Source: Reticulascus tulasneorum (lineage: Eukaryota; Ascomycota; Sordariomycetes; Glomerellales; Reticulascaceae). From it: DNA of 64,000 bases. Position 1 is the stretch's first letter. Every line of letters starts with the position of its first letter. Below the pieces are notes generated by a model. It saw nothing but the letters and a program-made list of their open reading frames with translations, was not told where the DNA came from and made no database searches. Location of the stretch: contig LSAX01000013.1 in assembly GCA_001557505.1 (NCBI GenBank), forward strand, positions 682,001 to 746,000. Direction: 5' to 3'. Position numbers and translations under genes: made by a program. Positions 21,070 through 33,304 of the stretch are shown here, one piece after another.

Positions 21070-21752
21070 CTAGATGTCCCTAGTCTTGCTTTTCCGATCC
21101 CCCATCCGTCCGAATAGATCCCTCAAACTCCACCTTCTCTTGTCGTGACTAGCTGCCAGGGGAGACCCTCCTGGAGCGTACATCATTGTAAATCGGGAGA
21201 GAGAGTTGTTTGGCCGCGATGGCCCGTAAATGACTTCGGTGGGTCGTCCTGGAAAACAGACTTATCAGCAAGAGCAAAGGTACATGAATCGTCAAAAAGC
21301 ATACGGATGTTTCCTGCGCCGCCAATACCATATCCTCTCAATTGTTTGTCCCGAACAGCAGTCTCTCTCTCGTCATCTTCTTCCGTATCGCTGCAGCTGG
21401 CGTCATCCATGCTTCTCCTTCTCCCTCTTCGAGACGGAAGAACAGTACTACCGGCAACTCCATTTTCGAACCTCGGAGTTGCGGGGCTGCTGGTATTGCT
21501 TGAGACGGCCGGCATCAGTGATGTGCGGAGGTTGACAGTCGAGACGCTTTTGACGAGAGCCAGGCGTCCTTGAACGCGTACTCGATGTCGGCGCTTGCGC
21601 ACTGGCAGAAGGTGACTCGTTTCCGGGTCAAGTTCGTAGAGTGGAATGTCGAGGTCATCCTGGGAGTGACGCGTTTGGTTCGGTAGCAGAGTCGCGATAT
21701 CGTCCAGGATTGGCGGGAGCTGTGGGGGGGACGTATATGGATGGGAGCGCAT
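21070..21752 (-). CDS. Conserved fungal protein with a YGIGGAGNIRRP motif
   Basis: Two exons (21752-21305 and 21248-21070) encode 208 residues. The 56-nt intron (GTATGC donor, CTGATAA branch, TTCCAG acceptor) falls exactly inside the motif; splicing turns GAGNIR plus non-homologous sequence into GYGIGGAGNIRRPTEVIYGP. This Gly-rich motif is typical of fungal proteins with DUF3602-like repeats (normally YGRGGAGNI), here present once. The rest is low in hydrophobic residues and probably disordered: a Pro-rich start (MRSHPYTSPPQLPPILDDI), an RKRRHRVRVQGR basic patch, an acidic SDTEEDDER run and a basic C-terminus. A nuclear or cytosolic regulatory protein is possible, but I cannot assign a function. 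Upstream in-frame sequence to 22202 lacks conservation cues and was left out. Confidence 0.72.
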
Positions 21753-23932
21753 TTTGCCTGTCTTTGGCGTATTGAACAGAGGTCGGCGAAAGAAAGAATC
21801 GGTCGGTTGGAGCTCCTGCTGCTGAGAAAATGAACAATACCCAAAAGGAGCGACTACGACCAAATAGGAATATGGCTGCAAGGTGAAGCACACAGGATTT
21901 GAGGGATTTATCCCATTAGACCACAGGTATGCCACACAGAACAAGCAGGCGACAGAAGCTAAAGATTTGAAATGGACTGGATGCTTAGGATTCAGTGATC
22001 GATCGCATGGTGAGGAGGCTCTCCAGAAGTCGTTTGACGGGCTGACAGATAAGATGGGTCGGGGACAAGGTGAAGGGGATGTCCGGAGTGCAGGCACATC
22101 CATCAGATAAAAAAGGACCTGGTGCCAAGGGAAGGTTCCTCCACCAAAGCTAGATGTGACAAGATTTCTACTGTCATCATCTAGAAGCCCATGAAGCCTC
22201 ATTTAACAATGCATTGGTGTCTCTCAAGGGTCCCCTGGAAGAAGAAGCAACGAAGGGTGGAATCGTCATGTAGGATTTGCACAAGGAATTCCCATACCCG
22301 GCTAATCGCAATCAATCGGTAAGACCGGCACGCACGAAATGCATGCTTCAACGCGAGATCCAGGGCAGCCTTGCCCAGATATCCGTCCCGCACCGCGCCT
22401 CCCACCAGAGAAAGCTGAGGAGAGCATCAGATGAATGGCAGAGATTCGCAAAATGGGAACGGGGCATCCATAGGTCAAAGGTAGGTATGTAGGTATTTCG
22501 CACGGCGGAACACAGAGGTAAAATGGACTTTGACGCAGTGCTTACGCACGCTTGGCCAAATCCGGAAGAGGTGAGCCCGCCACCGTAGATCATTGGATTA
22601 CTGAGGTGGAGATGAAGTGGGTGGTGGCTTTGAATTGGGATGATGCAGGGGGGAACGGCCCACTTGGGCATTGGAGTTGTGATCTTGGCATTGTCGACAT
22701 TTCAACGGCTTGCCGCCTTGTCGATTTACCACTGACGGATACTACGCATTGACACAGTGGGTTACTACCTTATTGCAGGCCCCTATTCTTCAGACATTAC
22801 CTGAGGGGCATACGTAGTACCCATAGGATCAATTCGATTGGGGAAGCACCGCGAAGAAGAGGAACTGGACAAACACATCATCTATCATAGTATTTTATCC
22901 TCCTGCCATTGTTGCGCCCACAACATAGTTCATCACCAGTTCACGTCGACGCCTTATTATTCCGGTCTCAATCTTCGTTCAGCCCTTCCCTTGACTATCT
23001 TACGAATTTAGTAGAAATATCCCATCCTGCACTACGTGACTACCTACCTTGCTACCTTACAGTAGGGACTGAACTAGAGCCGGTGGAGCATGGTTTGCAT
23101 CTGTAGTCTAGCCCAGGTAGGCAGGTCCGATAATCACGGTACGATCCTCCAAACCACCTGTTGCCCACTAATAATAGAAGTACTCCAGCCTTACAGTCAG
23201 TGGTCCGACGCGTCTCGTCAGGGGGCCACTGGTACGGTACAGTACGTACCAAGAAGACGGGTTGTCACCAGACACGTGTGCCCGGTTCCACGCCTTATAT
23301 TTTGAAGAGTTTCTGGTGCATTTATTACCCCTGTTTGATGGGTTGGCAAATTGAGTCCCACGCGTTTTGCTCTCGGGGGGGACTTACTTACCTTACCATA
23401 CCTATGTTAAGTTACTAGGTATGTAGTAAAGATGCTGGATGGTTCTCGAAGCTTTGGGGTTGGACTAGACTACCTAGCAAGATAGCAACGAAGAACACGA
23501 GACTCCACAGTGTTCATTTTGGTCCATGCTTCACATCCCCGACCGGAGAGCATTGGTTTTGAATCTAGACAGTATAAACGAGTGGGTGTACGCATCTCTG
23601 CTAACTATGAGGCTCTTGGCACTTCTCCCATCGGAGTTCTAATCCGGCATCCCACCCCATCACGTTTTGACAGATATTGCATGTCTACAGACATTGGTTA
23701 CGCAGGTTCACGAATGACTGGTTTTTGGTTGGAGGACCTTGGCGCGACAGTTGCAACGGTGTTGAGTTGGGTGAGTAGGGCAGATGTTCACGCACAACTG
23801 AGGGCATTTGGCTGATTTAATGCCTCATGTGGTCAAGATGATCGAACCAGCGCAAGAGATGTGATTGATTTGCTTGACAACTGCTTGATTTGACCGAGAG
23901 GGTTCGCAAGAGCAATATCCGAAGCCGCCTCT
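21753..23932. other. Intergenic, 2.2 kb, gene-free
   Basis: Upstream region of the GGAGNIRRP gene and downstream region of the GMC gene. It contains several TACCTACCT/AGGTAGGT-type words (around 23040-23120 and 23400). ORFs present are short and uncharacteristic. Nothing else is recognised. Confidence 0.55.
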
Positions 23933-26097
23933 CTACTGTGATTTGGACCACCGTCGGATGAGGATATCAGCGGCCTGCCGAGATATGTCAGTAGCGCCTA
24001 AATTTGTATGGAGAATCAGAGACTCACCTTTTCGGCAATCGCATAAGTTGTGGCACTGGTATGTGTACCAGGAATCAGAGGGACGATACTAAGGTCGACT
24101 ACCGAAAGAGCATCCACTCCATAGACCCTCAAATCTGTACCAACAACACCACCCTTCGCCCTAGGCATCATGGCTGCTGTGCAGCAAGGGTGCATGAAGC
24201 TCGGTGTGATGGAGCCCCTAAGGTAGTTTATGATGTCCTCCTTGCTCTGCACTTCCGGTCCAGGCTGGACTTCCCTAGCGCCGTACGCTTGCAGCGTCGG
24301 CGTTGCGAAGTAGTTTCTAAAGAAGGGCACAAATGATGCCATGACATCCAAGTCCACGGGATTTGAAGCTGTGCGATAGTCGATGAATGGTTCGGCGTCG
24401 TGGTCCTTGGGATCCAGCATCACCGTACCTCGGCTTGCGGGTTTCAGGAGGAACGCTACCCCCGAAGGGCTACCGCTAAACGGAGACTCGAGGATCGGCT
24501 GGACAGGATTTTCCATTGAGTCTGCAAGAACAGCGAGTTGGACTTTGTAGCCTGCAATGACGGCTGCCGGGGTCCCGGGTGGCAGAAAAGACTCGGCGCC
24601 CTCCTTGATCTGACTCCGGACTTTGGCAACAATGTCCGCATAACTTGCAGTAATGTTGGGAAGCGATACATAGATAGCACTATTCCCCATAGCAAGGGTA
24701 TATGGACCTTTCGCAGGTCTTTGTGCATACAATTCTATAGCTTCTTGAGCAAAGGTTCGATTCGAGGTTATCGTAGCTTGGCTGGGAGATACCGACTTGG
24801 AGACTATGAGTAAATTAGAGGTAAGCAAGACCGGCCATGCAGTACATTAGATATGTAGTACTTGGGAGGTTACTGACGTGCAACTGATATAGCTGGACCG
24901 CCATGGTCTTGGAAATTATACCCAACGCCAGGCAAGTCCACAACAACAGGAATGCCAGCACTCTCCAAAAACGCCGCATGCGCAATGCCACTCCTCTGTA
25001 GAATCTGCGGCGTATGAATTGCTCCCGCCGATATCACTACTTCAAGATTCGCAGTTGCGATCCGTACTGTCTTGTCGGCAAGAAACTGAATCTCAACCTT
25101 AGGCGGACCCTTGCTGTCCTTGTCGTAGATTATTCTAGTAACTTTATGTTTTACCAGGAGGTCATAATTGGGCCGCTTTGCTATGACCTCCTGGTAATGG
25201 CCAATACCAGCATGTGAACGCTTCGCAGTAATTGGGTCCTGTGAAGTTGGAACCCAGCAGAGCCCGTCCTTGTCGCCTCCAGCGCATTCCTCTCGGGGAC
25301 GAACCCCAGCCTCAATCCAGGCTTGCCATGCGACATCTATCAATACGTCAGTAGCTGAAATACCCTTCAAGAAAGCTGACTTGCTCATAATTGGCCACTG
25401 GAATGGGGGGAAGGTCGATTGGATGGAACCATTGCCACCATATGCTGCATCAATGTCATAAGTATACCCTAGTTCCTCAGCTTCCTCTGGCAATGTGAAT
25501 GTAACACTCTGACGCGACAATTAGAGAGTTCGAAGCCATTCAGGAAGCATGTATATCTCACCTTTTTGAACCAGGGAATAATTCCATCCCAATCCCATTT
25601 GTTCTCGTCTTTGTCGAACTCGGGACTTCCGGCCGCTGCCCACTCATTATAGTCGTGCCGGGAGCCACGATCGAAGAACTGCCCATTGGCAGCAGAGCTT
25701 CCACCAACAACCCGGCCAACACTAAGCGAGGCACTTCTGTTCTTTAATTGGGTAATTGGCAAAGAAGCGTAGCTAAATCTGTCGACTCCTGGCGGTGAGC
25801 CGGGGGGCTCGTAGTTCCCTGGCGCTTCCTGGATCGTGCCATATTCGACCACCAAAACAGTTCCTACGTTGTCTAGCATTAGTAAAAGCTTCCTCTGACA
25901 GGAGATCTTCGAACCTTACTATTGGGAAAGGCCTCTGTAAGACGATCCGCAACGGTGAGGCCAGCGGTCCCCCCACCGGCAATAATGAAATCGTAGCTGG
26001 CACGAAGCTCGGTGACTTGCCGCTTCACATTTGCATGCGGTAGTGCTGTAGCAATGCCGGCACATGCGCCGAGGGACAAGACGAATCGAAAGGCCAT
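23933..26097 (-). CDS. Secreted GMC-family FAD oxidoreductase (AA3-like)
   Basis: Five exons (26097-25920, 25872-25562, 25508-24878, 24803-24028, 23974-23933) encode 645 residues. A signal peptide (MAFRFVLSLGACAGIATALP) is followed by the ADP-binding motif DFIIAGGGTAGLTVADRL (about 36-53). The GMC signature RVVGGSSAANGQFFDRGS and the second signature VISAGAIHTPQILQRSGI are present. The active-site histidine pair is at about 578 (MHPCCTAAMMPRAKGG) and 621 (PGTHTSATTYAIAEKAADIL), as in glucose oxidase and aryl-alcohol oxidase. The last intron was needed to restore EKAADILIRRW. The donor of intron 3 is GTCAGT, a less common form. Such enzymes oxidise alcohols or sugars, often producing hydrogen peroxide outside the cell; the substrate is not determinable here. 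The gene appears intact. Confidence 0.9.
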
Positions 26098-27690
26098 CGT
26101 CAACGAGTTGAATCACAGCTCCACGAAGACTGAATGAGTGAGTCCGAGCAGCTTTGAATTGTTTCATGGCACCGCATGATACTGAGCTTATACTCACCAA
26201 ATCTCAACACCGACTTGCGGGGAAACAATCCTGTCGACTTCATCCTGATGAAAGCGATGCAGTGGGTAGGATGAGCCCCATACCTGAGCCTGCAGGATCG
26301 GGTTTGGATAATGCCAAGCCGCGTAAATGGCTCGGAGGCGGGAGCTCCCCTCAATCTTGATTGTCGGTTTCTAGCCGCCAAGTCGCATTCGCCAATACTC
26401 AGTTGCCTAGTTGCGGGGGAAAACCGAACCTGCGTAAGTGCCGGATGCTAGGAACTTTTCAGTGGTGCTTTGGTTGGTCATGTTGCAATTCCAGTACACC
26501 CGCGGAGTCTTCACCATGTCAGTCTTCTTTCGGTTCCGTACCCAGCCACTTCGGGCAGAGTGTATAAGACCGTCTGATATATGCTATGCATTTTCTTAGT
26601 TAAGCAATCACAATTAATGAATACGTAGTAGCATGGGGGCCGAAAGCAAAGAAGGACCTTTACGTGCGCCGCAGGTCAACTACTGCACTAGCCAACTGCA
26701 GGCACCTACTCAGACAGCTTATTGCGAGCGAAGTTGGACATAAGTCTTTCACAAAACCTCAATTGTAGCCAGACTGTTCGCTAGACTGCTTAAGTTTGAG
26801 TGCTTTGAAGCGATTGCACTGTTCGCCCACCGATATTGACCCAGAGGTCACTTCTCGGGCGCGTCTCAGAGGCCGTCTCTCGACCTTTCATCCCGCAACA
26901 AAGACGCAGGAATGCCGAGACTCTGTAACCGAGCAATTCAACTTCCTACTGGTTGTTCTATTGACTCAATCTATTGATATCGAATGAGTTGATCTTTGTT
27001 CATTGCAGCCTATGATAACGAGCGGAATCAGTTTAAACATCTGTAACGTACGAGGCAACCACTCGCTGCAATAGTGCAGTAAGCCGTGGCTGCCATCAGA
27101 CAAGGTGGCAATCTAAAGAAAGCTTTAGTTGAAAATGATAGGGATTTGGCGAAATAAGAACGGGTTGCTGCATCCGTGTAGTCATACCGATTACTTCAGA
27201 CCTCAGCAACCTAATGCCGCAGTCCAACTTCAAATAACTGCTTCGCAGACTCAATACTAGAGACCTGAATGCTACAACTGTCTTCTACGTTCATCATGAG
27301 CAATACCACGCTGGATCCAGGCACAAGGTAGACCTACCAGCCAGCCAGCCCGTGATGTTGGTAGATTGCGTAATTCTGTCAAGCCGCTGTCATTTCTACA
27401 GCGGACTATAGCAACCTTCGATAGGTTGCATTTGATTAAACCTTGAGATTTGTCGTTATTAACCAATTTCTATATGATGGTGACTAATTCCCCAGTCTAG
27501 CCAAACCATACGGAAGCGTTGGTGCAAAACTGCTCATTGGCCCCTGCCTGCCCGATTATGCCGCCGAACCTCAGCTTTTGATGGACAAATTGAGACGCCA
27601 GCTATTCTCCAAATGGCAAAGGGAAATATCCGTAATATGTATTATGCACTTGCCGCATCTTACAGCAGCGGGACTAAAATCCGAAGGGGA
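26098..27690. other. Intergenic, 1.6 kb, gene-free
   Basis: Upstream region of the GMC gene and downstream region of the short Zn2Cys6 gene. If the latter is a truncated relic, its missing regulatory domain would be expected between 27690 and about 26100, but I see no coding sequence resembling it there. Confidence 0.55.
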
Positions 27691-28234
27691 CTAGTTTTGC
27701 AACAGCAGATCCCCATTCCTGACAAAGTTAAGTACAGCTATCGGGTCGCCAGTTTGTCGAATCCGCCGAAAGATTTCCACGGCTTCAGCTTCAGGGCGGG
27801 TGTATAAAAAGCGGAACAGCTCTCTCCAGTCCTCGTTCTCTCTTTCCACCTCTTGATATCTGCGTTTCAGGGATATAACTCGGGTCGTATCTGGCTCGAC
27901 GTCGTACTCGCATGGGACTACTTGGGACGAGCATCGTCCACAGATCGGTCTGTCTCCTGTGCACTGAAGGGAAATCAGTTCCTGCTCTCGAGAATAGCGA
28001 ACGGCATGGCACTACAGAGGCCAGATTCGTAACCCCGTGCGAGGAAGTAGAAAAACGAGGCAAAAGGACACGGCATACCTTGACTTTACGCTTGCGACAT
28101 TCTAGACAAGCAGCGGCCACCTGCCGTCTAGTCGGGGTCATAGGAGGATCAGACGAATTCGGCGATTGCTGCGCTTCGTTTCCATCATCCAGCTCAACCG
28201 CTGGAAGCAACGGCCGGAAGTGGCCGCCAGACAT
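27691..28234 (-). CDS. Short Zn2Cys6 zinc-cluster protein (likely truncated transcription factor)
   Basis: Two exons (28234-28079 and 27963-27691, intron 115 nt) encode only 142 residues. The binuclear zinc cluster spans the intron: AACLECRKRKVK joined to CTGDRPICGRCSSQVVPCEY, with all six cysteines in place. A short coiled coil (LKRRYQEVERENEDWRELF) and a conserved tail (RPEAEAVEIFRRIRQTGD, then FVRNGDLLLQN) follow. Larger fungal regulators carry just this block and then continue for several hundred residues with a fungal-trans domain; here a TAG stops the frame directly after it. It may therefore be a DNA-binding-only protein (a possible dominant competitor) or the remains of a longer gene. 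An unrecognised splice to a distant exon cannot be excluded. Confidence 0.72.
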
Positions 28235-28988
28235 CTTGGAAGCGGGGGCATGGCATTTTCAGGGCAACAATTGATCTCGAAGAACTCAAATATGAGTTTC
28301 GGATCGGGCTTCGCTAGTCGACCAGAATCGAATTTGTGATTTTGCTACCGCGCTTGGTCTTGTATGTTTGAGGGATGGGCAGTGATACTTGGCCGGAGCA
28401 TTTGCCCCGCGTGCCTCGACATGGGGCGAGGTCACAGTCACACAATTGGCTCGGGCGGGCCTCCGGAGGGGCGGCGAAGGTGACTGGCTGTGGTAGCTCG
28501 AGAGCTTCCCTGCTCGCCGGCGACGCACCTATTTTTTCCTTTGCCGAACATGGGATGCAAGGGGAAGTACGGACTAGATCAGCACAAATTGCAATCTCGT
28601 TCCAAATTCCCGGAATCGTCGTACGATGTTGGCTGCACCTCGTCATTTCTTCATCACTAGCAACCCTCACCGAACATCTATGCTTGGGGAATGCCTCGTA
28701 AATGTCAATGTGACCAGGGTAAGAATGGTAAGATATAGACATAAAAATCGGATCATCATGCGAAGCATATGTACAGCCAGAAACGTCACTCTTTGCAAGT
28801 CCTGCGAACACCCCGCCTTCACACAAACATGCAACTGCCAAGCGACGAATACCTGAATCCATTCGCCCGACTACCAGCGCCGATATCAACCAGCACATTA
28901 GGCCTTTGGTCAAGTTTTGCAGCTGTATATGGCGATGTTTCTCGTCATGATCAAATGACGTCAGGCGCAAACTAGGCGGCTCCGCCGC
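28235..28988. other. Intergenic, 0.75 kb
   Basis: Upstream region of the short Zn2Cys6 gene and downstream region of the GH7 gene. A 218-codon frame on the minus strand (28314-28970) begins at TTG, has no domain and looks like chance. Confidence 0.5.
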
Positions 28989-30547
28989 CTAAAGCTTGAC
29001 AGTCGAGCCGATCGGACCGAAGCGAATGTTGGAGTACGTGACGGAGGCCTAGGATCATGGTCAGCATTGAATCACCGATTCTGCAGACGACTTACTGTGC
29101 TGCCGAGGTTGCTTTCGACGTCCGATGGGACACCAGAGTCAGTCGGGCAGTCCCCGCGCTCCGAACCCGGCTGTCCTTCCTTCTCAGGCGGGTAGGTAGA
29201 ATCAAGCCAGAGCATATTGGCGTAGTGGTCATCCCAGAGAGACATGACGAGAACCCATTTGCTAGACAGAGCAGAGTTCATCTTGCCCCAACCACCAACC
29301 TCGGTGAACCGATCACGGTCGCCGAAGGCCTTGAACTGGGCCGTACAGAAATCGGGCGTGACCGCGTTGCCAGACACCCCTTCAACGGTCGATGCGGGCA
29401 TCTCGATTTTCTTGCCGTTTTGGACGAAGAATTGGGCGATCTTGCTCCGGGAGAACTGGGTAACGACGCTTTGAGCGAGGGAGTGTAAGCATATGCGAAG
29501 CATGTTTACTTGAGAGACTTAACTTACGTGAACTTCTTGCTCGTATCGACGGTCTTGCCAGCCCCGTAGAAATCGTGCGCACCCATTCGATATGGGTTGA
29601 AATCGCAGCCGTTCGGATCACAGTCGCCAGAGAAGCGATCCTCCGAGTATGTCCCACCACAGCCAGAATCCTCGCATACATGGTACGTGTTGTCTTCGCA
29701 GGGATGTGGCGTAACAGCGAACGAGTGAGCATTCGATTCTGCAATCTTGGTTAGACCGAACAAGAGCACAAATCTGTGGCTGGAAATAGCATACCCCAAA
29801 CATCCATCTCAGCACAGCAGGCCCCATACGGGCCCACGCCAGCATTGGCATCGTTAGAGGACGGCTCCCACCCTTCAACATTGGCCTAGAAGGTCCCGTT
29901 AGCTTAGGTTACTGATACAGAGAGGTCCAAAGCGACTGCCGTACCTTGCCTCCAACAAACTTCAGATCCCGAGCACACTGCGCATCGCAGTAGCCAGTAC
30001 CATATTTGGCACCGGCTTTGTTGGTACTATATTTTGCCATACCGCCGTCCTCGTCCATCATGACGAAGTACAGCGCGCCGTTCAACCCGCAGTCGAGCGT
30101 AGACAGGTCCACATCGAACGTAAACTCATTGTCCATGAGAGTGAACATCTGGTACTTTGTTGCACTAGCCATAAGATACAAACGAGAGCCTATGTTTTTT
30201 CCATACTCGTGATCAGTCGTAAATTTGAGTGTCAACCCATTTCCACTCGTAGTGGCACCATACGTCTTCTTATAATCGGCGCCCTCCACAGCACATTTGG
30301 ATGCGCAGTCTGTAGCACTAGTGCACTTATCAGTCCAGTCGTTACCATCATAACAATTCTCGTAGCCACTAGTCTGATGGAGCCATCGCCAATTGGCATC
30401 AATGACAACTTCGCCGTTCACGTTGGTGCAGCCCGAGCTGGTACACTTTTGCCATGTCATTTTTGGGTGGGTTTCTGTCTGTTCCTTGCCAACTTGCTGC
30501 GCCGCAGCTGCAGCAATGAGAGAAACAAGTGCGGTAAGAGAATGCAT
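28989..30547 (-). CDS. GH7 cellobiohydrolase (exoglucanase I type), catalytic domain only
   Basis: GH7 exoglucanases release cellobiose processively from cellulose reducing ends, outside the cell. Five exons (30547-29945, 29885-29795, 29738-29528, 29468-29096, 29048-28989) encode 445 residues. A signal peptide ([18 protein letters not shown]) precedes the mature domain. The catalytic motif EMDVWE (E227 nucleophile, D229, E232 acid/base) is split by intron 2 and restored by splicing. CBH-type tunnel segments are present, such as [22 protein letters not shown] and [22 protein letters not shown], which favours a cellobiohydrolase over an endoglucanase. The protein ends at [15 protein letters not shown] with no linker or CBM1. 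A TATAAA element lies about 110 bp upstream (near 30655), and CreA-like sites lie further up. Confidence 0.94.
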
Positions 30548-30716
30548 TTTCGAAGATTTCACCAGGATACTGGGACAAACAAGATTACTTGATGAGTTGA
30601 TAAGAGTAGAGAAGCTCATCGGCTCAGCAAAACGATCTGGACCACCGGTTATCTTTATACATCTTGGAAGCCAAGAGAAGATTCGGTATCATCGGGATGT
30701 ACTAAACCCACAGATC

Positions 30717-31136
30717 CCCGCCCACGTTCCGCTCGTCTTTCTGGAAGGGAGCCTTCGAGTAGAGAGGCAGAGAAAGGCCGCGGCAAGACATATTCCAGAG
30801 TCACTTCGCGGAAGGCTAGGTCCGCCGGCTACAAAATAGATTGAACTGTTCCAAAGGAGAAGTAGATTGGAGGCGAGAAACGGAGAGCAGATATAGCAGG
30901 TGGGTAGCAGCAGTCGAGTGACCATGCCACTCCGTCTGGGTCCGCTTTATCAATATAAGATTCAAGTACATAAGGGCAGGACTGGTTTGCGGGGAACGGC
31001 AGTGTGGGATTGTGGGTAGGATCTGGGGTACATGAGACCAATGGGTGTCTATGTCCTTGTCAAGCACTCAAGCGACGAGAGACCTAATCATTCATCGGCT
31101 GCAAAAGCCCGATAGCATGTCTGGAAGTGAGTGGGG
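30717..31136. promoter_or_regulatory. Candidate carbon-repressor (CreA/Cre1) site cluster upstream of GH7
   Basis: Four hexamers match the CreA consensus SYGGRG: CCCCGC (30717-30722, reverse strand), GCGGGG (30989-30994), CTGGGG (31023-31028) and GTGGGG (31131-31136). They lie about 170-590 bp upstream of the start codon. The consensus is short and expected about once per 256 bp on both strands, so this is only a modest enrichment. Cellulase genes are known CreA targets. Confidence 0.35.
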
Positions 31137-33304
31137 TTCCTGGACTCTAGCGAGACCGATCTGCCCGAGACCTCTTGCCGTAGCATACTCGTTCATATAT
31201 CGGCAGTGATCCGCCATGACGGCACGCAAGAGGACGAGAGGTCGGAGCCCGGGAGATACAGCGGGTCATCAACCCGCATCAGGAAGTGAGCCTCAAGATC
31301 TGGGCATCAAAGAAAAAGCTTTTTGCCAATGCTCGGCGATTCTGGGCGAGTCTTGTGTTGAGGACCAAAATGGCCCTGGCCATTTGTAACTACAAGGTAC
31401 GGAATCTAGCGCCAATCTTGGCCTTACCAGGCCCCTGGACAAAGATGAGATGGTGGAGGGCCGGCAACAAGAGTAAAGAGGCAGCGTTGTTTATCAATTA
31501 GCTCGCTGAATTATGACACCTGGAGTGGAAATAAATTGAGATTGATTAAGACGAATGCGGAGAAGGGCCGGGCAAAGTTGGCCGGGGAGATAGATCTTGA
31601 AGATCAGGGTACAGGATGAAGCTTAGCAGTAGATGTTAAGAGGGTATGTACACTTGGATGGGCAGGAGGTCGACCAAACGGATCATGAGGATGGGCGTGG
31701 ATAAAGCCGAATTTTATGACTCCAGACAAGGGGGCCAGGGATTGGTCACTGAGCTTCAGTATCACATCCTGTGTGTCGTGTCAATGAGGTCGGTAGCATG
31801 CAGAGATGGGTATATGGGGTATACGTACCGTGAACTTTCCATCAGCTCACGACGCCGCTTCCTGAAGTCATGTCGTTCGATGGTGGATCTGGAAGCCGTG
31901 GTTGTCAAGGGTACCTTTGTCTGGGGAAGGTTACATCAAACCCCCGGCATTTAATATATAGTCAATGACCTTGGCCTATCATGAAGAACGCCATGGCTTC
32001 AACCGACCACGGCTGTCGTGGGCCAGGTGAGATGTGGTGGCCGTGCTGAAGGTGGAGAGTGGTAGCCGTTCGAAGGAGGTGGGGTAACAAGTGAACATTG
32101 GCTCTTTCGAATAGATTAACCAGGGCAGTCGTCATTGGATGAGCGGATATTAGTAGGGTCTTAATGAGAATATTACGGCGAGGAGAAGTACGACAACCGG
32201 TTTCTACGCATAATAAACAGTTGGTTGTACCTCTTTTTCATGGCTGGTATCAGGGAACGAGCAGTGCTCCGCGAGGTGACAAAGATGGTCCAGGTCACAG
32301 CGTGGCTGGCTTCGGCTCGTGACCGCGTGATTATTAGAGACAAGCGGAACTGCCGTCCCCGTCCCCTCTCCCGTAGAACTGAGCGGGATTAAAAGCGGTA
32401 GACCAGGAACCTATACTACTCGGATATACCATGGTGGCTTCCTCCCCAGGTTCCCTGTCTACAATAGCGCTAAGAAAGTAAGCCCCCTTGAATGATGATT
32501 CAGTTTGCAACCGGTGCCACCTCTGGGGCGGCATGTCTTGGTGCGAGATTTGTGTGAGGAGTGGCATCATGCCACAAGCCTCTTACTAAAGGGTCCTTTT
32601 GAGACGAGATGGCCAGACAAACATGGAGATCCAAGTGACATGCAGTAGCGGCTTGTCGCTTATGACCCGAGTTTGTGGGATCTGGGAATACAATTGATGC
32701 GAGCCAGGCCGTTTCCCAGCTTGCCCAGGTTTTTATCTGGTGAATCCACAGCGGGACGAGAGGAACCAGCATTGGGGGGAGTGGGCACCACTATCGACTA
32801 CCTGGCATTGGGCCTTATTAGGCGAGTCAACTGTATTTTAAGGTCTGGCATTGAGCTCTTTGCCTGGCCGCGCTGTGATTGACACAAACCAGGGCCGGGC
32901 GTTCGTGGACATTCGAGGACTGGGGATTAAAGATACTGCGACGGTGCTACGGCGCTCGCGACTAATTATGTGCCCCCGAGCCATGTAGATGTTGAGAATG
33001 GAGTGCCCATTCTATCATATGTAGGTAACAAAGTTCGCATTCTTGACTGGCATCTTCCAGCTGCCCGGGCGCTGAGCCGCGCGAAATCTGCCGCTGGAGG
33101 GGTAGCAGATCCAGGGCTAATCCATCGGAATGCAGAACCAAATAAGTTACTTTGATGTTTTGATCGCCGCAGTGCGATAATTTCGAATCGATCAATTGAG
33201 TCAATCAACGACTATCACAGACGATGAAAAGAAATTGACAGAGCCTTTTTTTCATGTTGTAGGAAGGCGCGTGTAAGCCAACATGGGACTTGATACATTT
33301 TGTA

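Noticed and set aside
21753..22202. 150-residue N-terminal extension of the GGAGNIRRP protein
   Set aside because: The sequence is low in conservation cues and looks like an open 5' leader; the ATG at 21752 begins the Pro-rich region typical of such proteins.
28314..28970. 218-codon minus-strand frame between the Zn2Cys6 and GH7 genes
   Set aside because: Begins at TTG, has mixed composition with no domain, and matches no splice context.
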